A stretch of 64,000 nt of DNA, taken from positions 1 through 64,000 of the forward strand of contig NZ_CAKKLV010000007.1 of the NCBI RefSeq assembly GCF_918698115.1, read 5' to 3'. Positions 56,462 to 64,000 of the stretch are shown here, piece by piece (the stretch's first letter is position 1; each line of letters starts with the position of its first letter). The notes beneath the pieces were generated by a model. It did not search any database. It was not told where the DNA came from and saw only the letters and a program-made list of their open reading frames with translations. Position numbers and translations under genes: made by a program. This DNA is from Peribacillus sp. Bi96 (GTDB lineage: Bacteria > Bacillota > Bacilli > Bacillales > DSM-1321).

Positions 56462-56491
56462 ATTATAACCGATATTCAAAAAACATGACAA
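56462..56491 (-). promoter_or_regulatory. Promoter of rnjB
   Basis: Minus-strand -35 TTGTCA (56486-56491), 18-bp spacer, -10 TATAAT (56462-56467), about 50 bp before the start. Confidence 0.75.
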
Positions 56492-56684
56492 CACTTACCA
56501 ATTTCAGAGGGGTTTTTTCACTTAATTTCTTTTTAAATTCATTTCACTTATGTATGAGACATTCATCCCTTTTATTTCACGTGTTTTTATCCGATTTTCG
56601 CTGTTAAGACTTATGAAAATCTCATTGTTTTAACCCAAACCCCAAACTGGATATGAACCCACTTTCAAATACATCTTTATGTAA

Positions 56685-56718
56685 AAACAAGCCAATCTTC
56701 AACGATCAGCTTGTTCCG
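56685..56718 (-). terminator. Terminator after dapA
   Basis: AACAAGC / GCTTGTT with an imperfect middle, then TTTTT on the minus strand; weak stem. Confidence 0.6.
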
Positions 56719-56725
56719 TGACTTT

Positions 56726-57592
56726 TTATTTTTTTAATACCTTAGTTAATGCAAGGCGCTCCTGCTCCGTCAATGGCACGATTGGAAGTCTCACCGATCC
56801 AACGTCAATTCCAAATAACTGAAGCGCTGTTTTCACAGGTGCAGGGCTTGGCGCTGCAAACAAACCCTTTATAAGCGGTAAAAGTTCCTGATGCAGCCGG
56901 GCTGCCTCTTTCAAGTTCCCACTGATGAAGGCTTCCACTATTTTCTGTAACTCATTACCAGCAATATGGGAAGCAACTGAAACTACCCCCACACCGCCTA
57001 TCGCTAAAACAGGGAGTGTTAAAGCGTCGTCCCCACTGTATAATGCAAATTCATCATCCGTTCCGGCAATGATTTGAGTCATCGCGTTTAAATCACCGCT
57101 CGCTTCCTTCACGGCTACGATATTAGGAATTTTTGAAAGACGGATGATCGTTTCCGGTTCAATATTGACCGAAGCACGCCCAGGGATATTATAAATCATT
57201 ACAGGCAGAGTCGTGCTAGCTGCAATCGCTTTGAAATGTTGGTATAACCCCTCTTGATTCGTTTTACTATAATACGGGGCCACCAGCATGATCGCATCTG
57301 CACCGTTTTGTTCTGCTTTTTTTGTCAATTCAATGGAAGCATACGTATTATAGCTTCCTGTACCCATGATGATGGGCACTCGTTTATGAACAACCTTCGA
57401 AACATGACGCAATAAGGCAATTTTCTCCTCCGAAGATAAAGTTGGAGATTCCCCTGTCGTACCCGAAATCACAAGTGAATCCGTTCCATTCGATAATAAA
57501 TAATTGACCAATGTTGTCGTTTTTTGAAAATCAACATTTCCCTTGCTATCGAAAGGGGTGACCATTGCGGTTGATACTCTACCAAATATCAT
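56726..57592 (-). CDS. dapA: 4-hydroxy-tetrahydrodipicolinate synthase
   Basis: 288 aa TIM-barrel lyase condensing pyruvate with aspartate semialdehyde. Schiff-base Lys162 (VAVKEASG), Tyr134 (MIYNIPGR) and the Thr pair in SGTTGESP are present. Its product feeds lysine, peptidoglycan diaminopimelate and, during sporulation, dipicolinate. It is last in the asd-dapG-dapA cluster, 35 bp after dapG. Confidence 0.96.
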   Translation of the reverse strand: MIFGRVSTAMVTPFDSKGNVDFQKTTTLVNYLLSNGTDSLVISGTTGESPTLSSEEKIALLRHVSKVVHKRVPIIMGTGSYNTYASIELTKKAEQNGADAIMLVAPYYSKTNQEGLYQHFKAIAASTTLPVMIYNIPGRASVNIEPETIIRLSKIPNIVAVKEASGDLNAMTQIIAGTDDEFALYSGDDALTLPVLAIGGVGVVSVASHIAGNELQKIVEAFISGNLKEAARLHQELLPLIKGLFAAPSPAPVKTALQLFGIDVGSVRLPIVPLTEQERLALTKVLKK

Positions 57593-57627
57593 CTTTTAAC
57601 ACCTCTTTAATTAATAAAACCTTATGA

Positions 57628-58854
57628 TTATTGGACTTCATTTTCATGCAATTGAAACGCATAGTGAAGTGAATTAACAGCTTCAATTAAATCTTCCTCT
57701 TTTACGAGGACCCAAATAGTCGTATGGCTGTCCGCTGACTGGAGAATGGCAATTTCCTTCTCTGAAAGCGCTGTGACAATCTTCGCTGCAACGCCTGGCA
57801 CTCCGTTGATGCCTGCACCTACAACGGAAACTTTGGCACAATTTCGTTCAATGACCGGTTCATGACCAAGCTCGGCCAAAATGGAAAGGGCCAGTTCTGT
57901 CATCTCTTCCGAAACGGTATAAACTACGCCACTCGGATAAATATTTATAAAGTCCACTGAAATGGAGGCATTGGCCATTGCTTTGAAAACTTCTGCCTGT
58001 AAATTGTATTGATCTTTTTTTGCGCGCACCTTGATTTGTGTGATTTTTGGAACATGGGCAATCCCGGTTACGAGCCTTTCACGAATGTCACTGCCCTGGC
58101 TGCCTTTGTTCACACCTGTAACTAGTGTTCCCAAACCTTCGCTATATGTTGACCTAATCCGAATCGGAACTTTGGCCTGCATGGCAATTTCAACAGCTCG
58201 TGGATGAATGACTTTCGCCCCTTGATATGCCATGTTGCAAACTTCCGTATATGAAACGATGGATAATGGACGTGCTTGCTCCGCAATACGTGGATCTGCA
58301 GTCATGATACCTTCCACATCCGTAAAAATGTCGACCCTTTCAGCTTGCAATGCCGCCCCTAATGCTGCCGCTGAAGTATCGCTACCTCCCCGGCCGATGG
58401 TCGTGATGTCCCCATTTTTAGCCGCTCCCTGGAATCCTGACACAACGACTACATCCTTCAATTCCAGTTCTTTCATGAGACGGTCACATTTCATTTCTAC
58501 AATTTTCGCACTTGAATAGTCGGTATTAGTCAAGAATCCCGCTTGTGCTCCAGTATATGCAACGGCTCCTATACCGTTTTCTAACAGCATGTTCGTAAAT
58601 ACAACAGAAGAAATTGTTTCTCCTACTGACATAAGTAAATCCTGTTCTCGCTTTGAAAGGCTGGTTTTTGCCCCATTTATTAGTGAAAGCAAGGTATCCG
58701 TTGCATAGGGATCTCCTTTTCTTCCCATAGCTGAAACGACTACCACCACTTTATAGCCTTCGTTGATCGCCTTTTCAATATGGCCTTTCGCAAATGTACG
58801 GCTTTTCTCATCACGAACGGATGTCCCACCGAATTTTTGGACGATAATTTTCAT
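57628..58854 (-). CDS. dapG: Aspartokinase I (diaminopimelate-sensitive type)
   Basis: 408 aa. Kinase domain with KFGGTSV at 7-13 and GRGGSDTSA, and two ACT domains in the last 150 residues. Phosphorylates aspartate, the first step of the pathway. The start is ATG 58854 after GGGGTG; a GTG three codons up is in the ribosome binding site. Being joined to asd, dapA and dpaAB it is DapG, not the lysine-sensitive LysC or ThrD. Confidence 0.95.
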   Translation of the reverse strand: MKIIVQKFGGTSVRDEKSRTFAKGHIEKAINEGYKVVVVVSAMGRKGDPYATDTLLSLINGAKTSLSKREQDLLMSVGETISSVVFTNMLLENGIGAVAYTGAQAGFLTNTDYSSAKIVEMKCDRLMKELELKDVVVVSGFQGAAKNGDITTIGRGGSDTSAAALGAALQAERVDIFTDVEGIMTADPRIAEQARPLSIVSYTEVCNMAYQGAKVIHPRAVEIAMQAKVPIRIRSTYSEGLGTLVTGVNKGSQGSDIRERLVTGIAHVPKITQIKVRAKKDQYNLQAEVFKAMANASISVDFINIYPSGVVYTVSEEMTELALSILAELGHEPVIERNCAKVSVVGAGINGVPGVAAKIVTALSEKEIAILQSADSHTTIWVLVKEEDLIEAVNSLHYAFQLHENEVQ

Positions 58855-58876
58855 AATATGCACCCCAAATATAAGC

Positions 58877-58900
58877 CAGCTTCCCGATTCGGGAAGCTGA
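58877..58900. promoter_or_regulatory. Hairpin just upstream of dapG
   Basis: CAGCTTCCC / GGGAAGCTG with a 5-nt loop, ending about 10 bp before the dapG ribosome binding site, without T run. It may be an RNA processing or stability element in the asd-dapG transcript rather than a terminator. Confidence 0.55.
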
Positions 58901-58945
58901 CAAAAACTCTCTATCCTGTTAGAATTTAATTTTCTATTGTAATTA

Positions 58946-60001
58946 TTACTTAACGGTCACCAAACCTAATTTTAAAAGGCTTTCCGCAATTTGAACAGAA
59001 TTCCAAGCTGCTCCTTTTAATAGATTATCGGAAACCACCCATAAATGGAAGCCTTTATCCTCATCCAAATCTTTGCGAATCCGACCGACAAATACATCAT
59101 TCTTGCCGACGGACGATGCAGGTGTTGGGTAAAGTTGTTGTTCCGGTTCATCTTCTAACACTATTCCAGGTGCCGTTCTCATCAAATCTTTAATTTGAGA
59201 AGCCGCTACGCCTTCTTTTTCAACTTCAATATAAACGGATTCTGAATGACCTGTAACAACAGGAAGCCTTACGCATGTAGCTGCTACCGGTAGGTCATCC
59301 ATATGCATGATTTTCTTTGTTTCATTAATCATTTTCATCTCTTCAAATGTGAACCCATTATCTTGGAATTTATCGATTTGGGGAATGACGTTAAATGCGA
59401 TTTGATAATGCTTTTCGTCCCCTTTTACCGGTAAAATTTTTGGAGTTATTTCTTTTTCATCAAGCAAGTCGCGAGCTTGTTCTTTTAATTCATTTATCGC
59501 TGCGACTCCTGCGCCTGAAACAGCCTGATAAGTAGAAACAACAATTTTGGATAAGCCGTAAGTCTGGCGGATAGGTTCTAATGCCACTACCATTTGGATA
59601 GTTGAACAATTCGGGTTGGCAATGATCCCATTATGCTGTTTCAAATCTTCTTCATTTACTTCAGGCACAACCAGCGGCACATTTTCATCCATGCGGAATG
59701 CGCTCGTATTATCCACGACTATCGCGCCGCGTTTCACTGCTTCTGGAGCCAATTCCTTAGACACGTTTCCTCCAGCACTGAATAAAGCGATATCGATGCC
59801 TTCAAAGCTTTCAGGTTTTGCTTCCTGCACTTCGATTTCTTCGCCCTTAAATGTAAGTTTGCTTCCTGCGGAACGAGCCGATGATAAAAAGATGATTTTC
59901 TTTATCGGTAAGTCCCGTTGTTCGAGTGTTGAAATCATTTGTTGTCCTACTGCTCCAGTTGCTCCCACAACTGCAATATGCAATCCCTGTGTCTCAGTCA
60001 T
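58946..60001 (-). CDS. asd: Aspartate-semialdehyde dehydrogenase
   Basis: 351 aa. NADP fold [10 protein letters not shown] at the N terminus and catalytic Cys132 in NPNCSTIQM; later GHSESVYIE with the substrate-binding region. Reduces aspartyl phosphate to the semialdehyde. ATG 60001 follows AGGAG at 8 bases. Confidence 0.96.
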   Translation of the reverse strand: MTETQGLHIAVVGATGAVGQQMISTLEQRDLPIKKIIFLSSARSAGSKLTFKGEEIEVQEAKPESFEGIDIALFSAGGNVSKELAPEAVKRGAIVVDNTSAFRMDENVPLVVPEVNEEDLKQHNGIIANPNCSTIQMVVALEPIRQTYGLSKIVVSTYQAVSGAGVAAINELKEQARDLLDEKEITPKILPVKGDEKHYQIAFNVIPQIDKFQDNGFTFEEMKMINETKKIMHMDDLPVAATCVRLPVVTGHSESVYIEVEKEGVAASQIKDLMRTAPGIVLEDEPEQQLYPTPASSVGKNDVFVGRIRKDLDEDKGFHLWVVSDNLLKGAAWNSVQIAESLLKLGLVTVK

Positions 60002-60214
60002 TTGTCCATACTCCTTTTCTATCTCTTAAATTAGTTATTTGTTGGATTTACTTCTACTTGTTCAGAATATCATTTATTTTATCATATTAACATTCCAAAG
60101 GGTCGCACTATAACAAAATATTCTGGTAGTGGAGTGGTTTTTTATAACTTCAACCTACAAATTCATGCATAATATGTCAGTAATCAGAAAGCGGGAGCGT
60201 GTCAGAACACTTGA

Positions 60215-60817
60215 TCAGTTTAAATCATCCTTGAACCTTTCTACGATTACCGGTTGAATTTGTTCACTCTCCAGAGCCGCAATGATCGTATCCCTTATCA
60301 TGCTCATTCTGGCAACCATGGAACTCGGTTTCCCTACTGGATTATCCTGGCCATACGGTACAAAATAAATATCTTTTGCTGCCATCAGCCTCATTAGATT
60401 GACACCATTTAACCCAAGTGCATCGTTGGTTGATATTGCGACCACAACCGGACGGTGATTTCTCATCGTCGCTTTTGCAGCCATAAGTACAGGCGAATCG
60501 GTAAGAGCATTTGCCATTTTACTCATGGAGTTGCCCGTTAAAGGGGCAATCACCATACAATCAAGCGGCAATTTAGGTCCTAATGGTTCTGCTTTGACGA
60601 TTGTATCAACGACGTGATTCCCCGTCAATTTTTCTATCCTTTCAACCCAATCCTCGCCCTTTCCAAAACGGGTTTCCGTGTTCTGTACGGTCGATGTTAC
60701 GATTGGAATGACTTCCGCCCCTTCATTTACAAGTTTTTCTATTTCAGGAAACACTTCATCATATGTGCAATGTGACCCTGTTAATCCGAAACCGATACGT
60801 TTCCCTTGAAGACTCAT
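60215..60817 (-). CDS. dpaB: Dipicolinate synthase subunit B
   Basis: 200 aa flavoprotein of the HFCD family (IGFGLTGSHCTYDEV, later PLTGNSMSKMANALTDSPV). With DpaA it oxidises dihydrodipicolinate to dipicolinic acid, the major small molecule of the spore core. It starts within the dpaA stop (ATGA). Confidence 0.96.
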   Translation of the reverse strand: MSLQGKRIGFGLTGSHCTYDEVFPEIEKLVNEGAEVIPIVTSTVQNTETRFGKGEDWVERIEKLTGNHVVDTIVKAEPLGPKLPLDCMVIAPLTGNSMSKMANALTDSPVLMAAKATMRNHRPVVVAISTNDALGLNGVNLMRLMAAKDIYFVPYGQDNPVGKPSSMVARMSMIRDTIIAALESEQIQPVIVERFKDDLN

Positions 60818-61716
60818 AGTTTTTTCCCCTTCCTTTTCGTGAACTCACCTTGAATCAATAGTCCCAGTGCGTTCGCTAATATCTGACCAGCTGTTTTCGG
60901 GGCAACTATACCCGGTAAGCTCGGTGCCAACAGCGCTTTAATTCCCCTTTTTTCAGCGTAACGAAAATCCGTTCCCCCCGGTTTTGAAGCAAGGTCGATA
61001 ATTAATGTATGAACGGGCATATTCGCAATGACTTTTGCGGTAATTATCGGAAAAGGAATCGTATTGATACATATATCAACATTTTTCATTTCTACAGCAA
61101 GATCATTTAAATGAAAAGGGGCTAGAGCCATTTCACTGATCCTCGCAATATCTTCACTTTTTCTTGCCCCCACCTTAACCTTTGCTCCAAGAGCCTGGAA
61201 TGACCGGGCTACACTCATACCAACCCTTCCAAGTCCTAGAACGGCCACATTTGATCCATGGATAGTGAAATCCGTATGTTGAATGGCCATCATGATCGCG
61301 CCCTCCACAGTAGGTATAGAATTATAAATAGCCACATCATCACGTTCGAACAATAGAACGAGTTTGCGATCCGCTTTCTTAAATATTCCATTGAGGTAAT
61401 CATTGCTGATTCCTGCATAAAAAACGCAATGTGCCGGGGTGTTTTTTATCATTTCTTCAGTCAAGACAACATCTTCGCTGGAAAAGATCGTTTCCACTTT
61501 TCCATCTGAATCTGTGCCCCGGACAGGTAGAATAACTGAATCAATTTCCTTGAAATTTATATCTTCCATTTTCTCCTTAACCGCTCCGGTAAAAGCATGG
61601 TCGAGCTGTTCAAAACCTACTAATAATAGCTTCGCATCGAGCTCCGTCAGTTTACGGACAACTTCAAGCTGACGCGCATCTCCACCAATTACAGCGATTT
61701 GCATGCCTGTGAGCAT
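60814..61716 (-). CDS. dpaA: Dipicolinate synthase subunit A
   Basis: 300 aa, NAD(P)-binding subunit: MLTGMQIAVIGGDARQLEVV at the N terminus, and a second Rossmann fold VAVLGLGRVGMSVARSF. Close to B. subtilis SpoVFA (297 aa). The start is ATG 61716 after GAAGGTGA; the frame above it has no ribosome binding site. Expected to be read by sigma-K in the mother cell; I could not define the promoter with confidence. Confidence 0.95.
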   Translation of the reverse strand: MLTGMQIAVIGGDARQLEVVRKLTELDAKLLLVGFEQLDHAFTGAVKEKMEDINFKEIDSVILPVRGTDSDGKVETIFSSEDVVLTEEMIKNTPAHCVFYAGISNDYLNGIFKKADRKLVLLFERDDVAIYNSIPTVEGAIMMAIQHTDFTIHGSNVAVLGLGRVGMSVARSFQALGAKVKVGARKSEDIARISEMALAPFHLNDLAVEMKNVDICINTIPFPIITAKVIANMPVHTLIIDLASKPGGTDFRYAEKRGIKALLAPSLPGIVAPKTAGQILANALGLLIQGEFTKRKGKKL

Positions 61717-61851
61717 TAAAACCGTCACCTTCTTTATATAAAAGATCCTAAACATTACTAGCCTCATGATACATTTCCTCAAGAAGCACTTTGCTGCATT
61801 CTCTAGTTACCCTGCATCTTATGTTTTCACTTAAAAAACGGTGATAAGAAA

Positions 61852-61893
61852 AGAAAAAACGCCTTAGCTATTGCCAGCTGAGGCGTTTTTTTA
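61852..61893 (-). terminator. Terminator after ymxH
   Basis: AAAACGCCTTAGCT / AGCTGAGGCGTTTT (one mismatch) with flanking A and T runs. Confidence 0.88.
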
Positions 61894-61917
61894 ACATATG
61901 TTTGCTTTCTGCTGTCT

Positions 61918-62187
61918 TTATCCGTCCATATGCTCTCCATTCTCATGTGAAAGCCCTTCCTGAAAATCAATGATGACCATGTCCGTTCCGATTTTTTTTA
62001 TATGTTCCCACGGCACCCGTATTTCACTGCCATTCCTTAAGAGGCCGAACCATTTGACCGAAGGGATGATCAACGTGGTAATTTGTCCGGTTTCATCTAT
62101 TTCCAAATCCGTCTGACCGAGGATTCCTAATCTTTCCGCCCTGTTCACATCGACTATTTCCTTCCCGCTCAGTTCACTCAATCTCAA
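61918..62187 (-). CDS. ymxH: YmxH, YlmC/YmxH-family sporulation PRC-barrel protein
   Basis: 89 aa; a single PRC-barrel (MRLSELSGKEIVDVNRAERL, later GSEIRVPWEHIKKIG). Found next to dpaA and mlpA in bacilli; role in sporulation suspected from the family, not known. GGGGGAG before ATG 62187. Confidence 0.93.
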   Translation of the reverse strand: MRLSELSGKEIVDVNRAERLGILGQTDLEIDETGQITTLIIPSVKWFGLLRNGSEIRVPWEHIKKIGTDMVIIDFQEGLSHENGEHMDG

Positions 62188-62307
62188 TTATAGCTCCCCC
62201 TTTTTCACCTTCTATTCAATCTATATCCGAAAAAGATAAACTTAGAAGGCATTTATCCAAATATTGTCCATAACTTTGAAGCCTTCTATTCCAAGGATTT
62301 TTATATA

Positions 62308-62350
62308 AAAAAAAGCCTGACCTCCCATTAATAAAAGGAAGGTACAGACT
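62308..62350 (-). terminator. Terminator after mlpA
   Basis: Minus-strand AAGTCTGTACCT / AGGTCAGGCTT (with G-U pairs) and an eight-T tail. Confidence 0.7.
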
Positions 62351-62358
62351 TATTCATT

Positions 62359-63585
62359 TTATTTGTCCCAGTTTTCCAGCGGACTCACTAATGACAAGGA
62401 ATGTTCCGTGAAGATTTGGTTTGCCAGTTCATTCACGGTATTCTCCGTCACCTCGTCAATTTTGATGATGATATCATCAAGGGAACGGTGCTCACCCAGC
62501 ATTAGCTCATTTTTTCCGTTTCGGCTCATGCGGCTATTCGTGCTTTCAAGACTGAGCATCAAGCTTCCTTTAAGTTGCTCTTTACTATTGCGCAACTCCT
62601 TTTCCGTTATACCATCCCTTTTTAATGTATCCAGCGTTTCCTGAATGGTATCATACAGGCTATCAAGTTGATTTGTGCCTGTCCCCCCATAGACTGTCAC
62701 CAAACCGCTATCTTGGTAGCTGGAATGATAGGAGTAAACGGAATAGGCAAGGCCGCGTTGTTCCCTGACGTCCTGGAATAGGCGGCTACTCATGCTTCCT
62801 CCAAGAATATTATTCAAGGTAATCAAGCTGTATGTTTTGTCATTGCCGATTTCCAACCCTTTGTAACCAAGGCATAAGTGGGCTTGCTCTGTTTCTTTTT
62901 TACGAGTGATCCTATTTTCATGGAAAGATGGCTTGAGCAATTCTAGACGTTCTTTCCCGCCTTCATACGAACCAAAGTAGTTTTCGACTTCTTGAATCAA
63001 CTTTTCATCCACATTCCCAGCAATGGATACCACTACTTTATCAGGTGTATACATATCATGGACGTATTTCTTTAAAGTATCACTATTGAATGTTTCAAGT
63101 GTGTTTTCCGTACCCAATATAGGATAGGCAAGAGGATGATTTTCATAGACCGCCTTACTTAAGAGGTCATGGACAATATCATCCGGTGTGTCTTCGTACA
63201 TTTTGATTTCTTCGTAGACTACATTTTTTTCTTTTTTCAGTTCCTCTTCATCAAATGTTGAATGGAAGAACATATCAGAAAGGATTTCAAGCGCATAGCT
63301 AGCATGGTTATCCATTACTTTTGCATAATAGCATGTATACTCTTTTGAAGTGAATGCATTCACTTGTCCGCCAATACTATCGAACGACTCGGCAATTTCA
63401 CGCGCATTTCTCGTAGTGGTCCCTTTGAACAACATATGCTCCAGGAAATGTGAAACTCCATTCAACTCAGGTGTTTCATTTCGGGAACCTGTTTTGATCC
63501 ATACTCCAATTGCTGCTGAACGTACTGTTGGAATATTTTCCAATACAATTCTTACTCCATTTTGACACGTGTATTTCTTAATCAA
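62359..63585 (-). CDS. mlpA: M16-family processing protease MlpA (YmxG)
   Basis: 408 aa zinc peptidase related to the mitochondrial processing peptidase beta subunit. Zinc motif His46-Phe-Leu-Glu49-His50 (SHFLEHMLFKG), with the later Glu in the ENVVYEEIKMYEDTP region. The start is TTG, with GGGAGG 9 bases upstream. A third M16 protein in this window, but active on its own, unlike the YmfF/YmfH pair. Confidence 0.94.
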   Translation of the reverse strand: MIKKYTCQNGVRIVLENIPTVRSAAIGVWIKTGSRNETPELNGVSHFLEHMLFKGTTTRNAREIAESFDSIGGQVNAFTSKEYTCYYAKVMDNHASYALEILSDMFFHSTFDEEELKKEKNVVYEEIKMYEDTPDDIVHDLLSKAVYENHPLAYPILGTENTLETFNSDTLKKYVHDMYTPDKVVVSIAGNVDEKLIQEVENYFGSYEGGKERLELLKPSFHENRITRKKETEQAHLCLGYKGLEIGNDKTYSLITLNNILGGSMSSRLFQDVREQRGLAYSVYSYHSSYQDSGLVTVYGGTGTNQLDSLYDTIQETLDTLKRDGITEKELRNSKEQLKGSLMLSLESTNSRMSRNGKNELMLGEHRSLDDIIIKIDEVTENTVNELANQIFTEHSLSLVSPLENWDK

Positions 63586-63631
63586 CTAACATTCCTCCCA
63601 ATCATTCTATGCTGCTATCGTAACCAAAACA

Positions 63632-64000
63632 TCATGGATTCAATCGCTCTTCGTCTACTGCCTCTGAAACGGTAACAACATCCAAGTCTTTCTTTTTTAT
63701 TTCAACAATTAATGTTTCCAATGATTTTGCGGTGGATTCCGTAGGATGCATTAAAATGAATGCTCCTGGGTGAACCTTGGAGAGCACGCGCTGTTGAAGG
63801 ACCTCAGGGCTTGGTTTTTGCCAGTCGATCGTATCCACACTCCACATAACGGTTTCCAAACCGAAAGAATCCGCAATTTTCACCGTTTCGTCCCGGTAGC
63901 TGCCACTTGGGGGTGCAAACCATTTCATTTTCACACCTGTCACCGCTTCAATGACTTCGTTCGTTTTTCGAATTTCCTCACGTGTAGCCTGTGCGGATAT
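63632..64000 (-). CDS. ylxY: Polysaccharide deacetylase YlxY, C-terminal part (5' end outside window)
   Basis: Last 122 codons of a NodB-fold deacetylase; the frame is open to the window edge. WFAPPSGSY is the R-P-P-like motif 3 in which the family Arg is Ala, SVDTIDW is motif 4, and LMHPT replaces the LLHD of active enzymes. The changes suggest reduced or altered activity, as for other YlxY-type homologues. It lies next to mlpA as in B. subtilis. Confidence 0.9.
   Translation of the reverse strand: MSAQATREEIRKTNEVIEAVTGVKMKWFAPPSGSYRDETVKIADSFGLETVMWSVDTIDWQKPSPEVLQQRVLSKVHPGAFILMHPTESTAKSLETLIVEIKKKDLDVVTVSEAVDEERLNP

Larger units (their letters stand above)
56414..56725. other. Region between dapA and rnjB
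   Basis: No gene. It holds the dapA terminator and the rnjB promoter. Confidence 0.6.

Overview
The window is chromosomal DNA of an endospore-forming, aerobic Bacillaceae bacterium, close to Bacillus/Peribacillus. The right-hand two thirds follow the Bacillus subtilis core order around recA, almost all on the minus strand: ylxY, mlpA, ymxH, dpaA-dpaB, asd-dapG-dapA, rnjB, tepA, ylzJ, spoIIIE, ymfC, a BMP-type nucleoside ABC transporter, ymfF-ymfH-ymfI, ymfJ, ymfK, rodZ, pgsA, cinA, recA, rny, ymdB, spoVS, tdh, miaB, ricA, cotE, mutS, mutL. Sporulation genes (spoVS, cotE, dpaAB, spoIIIE, ymxH) and strong AAGGAGG-type ribosome binding sites with frequent TTG/GTG starts fit this. I favour a Peribacillus-like organism, but the genus is an inference.

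Layout. 0-0.5 kb: 3' end of a type II NADH dehydrogenase. 0.6-5.7 kb: a sugar PTS operon (IIB, IIC, IIA, GH4 phospho-glycosidase, ChbG deacetylase) with a divergent GntR regulator. It copies the gene content and order of the E. coli chitobiose operon, so chitobiose is a better guess than cellobiose. Two matching palindromes lie in the divergent promoter region, one of them over the -10 of the PTS promoter. 6.4-12.4 kb: asparagine synthetase, a small methyltransferase, an SDR that lacks the catalytic Tyr, and an OPT transporter overlapping a PqqD-like gene. 12.4-18.3 kb: an accessory, gene-poor and decaying zone with a broken Excalibur-domain gene, a Gly/Tyr-rich protein, an unrecognised two-gene unit behind a mother-cell-type promoter with a broken third member, another pseudogene and a Cam-type gamma carbonic anhydrase. 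18.4-26 kb: mismatch repair, cotE, ricA and miaB. 26.3-26.6 kb: a 16-copy 21-bp tandem array where B. subtilis carries kbl, next to tdh. 27.9 kb: a gene for an (Arg-Asp)n, His- and Cys-rich small protein. 28.3-32 kb: 2-oxoacid:ferredoxin oxidoreductase and an M19 dipeptidase. 32-64 kb: the conserved core described above.

Functional links. dapA, dapG and asd make diaminopimelate and dihydrodipicolinate; dpaA/dpaB divert the latter to dipicolinate in the mother cell. rny, rnjB, ymdB and ricA all touch RNA turnover and developmental decisions. mutS/mutL, recA and spoIIIE handle DNA. The nup genes import nucleosides under probable CodY and CcpA control. Most starts were set by the position of the ribosome binding site, and several genes are therefore shorter than the longest open frame. 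All functional calls come from motif and family recognition by eye; no database search was run.
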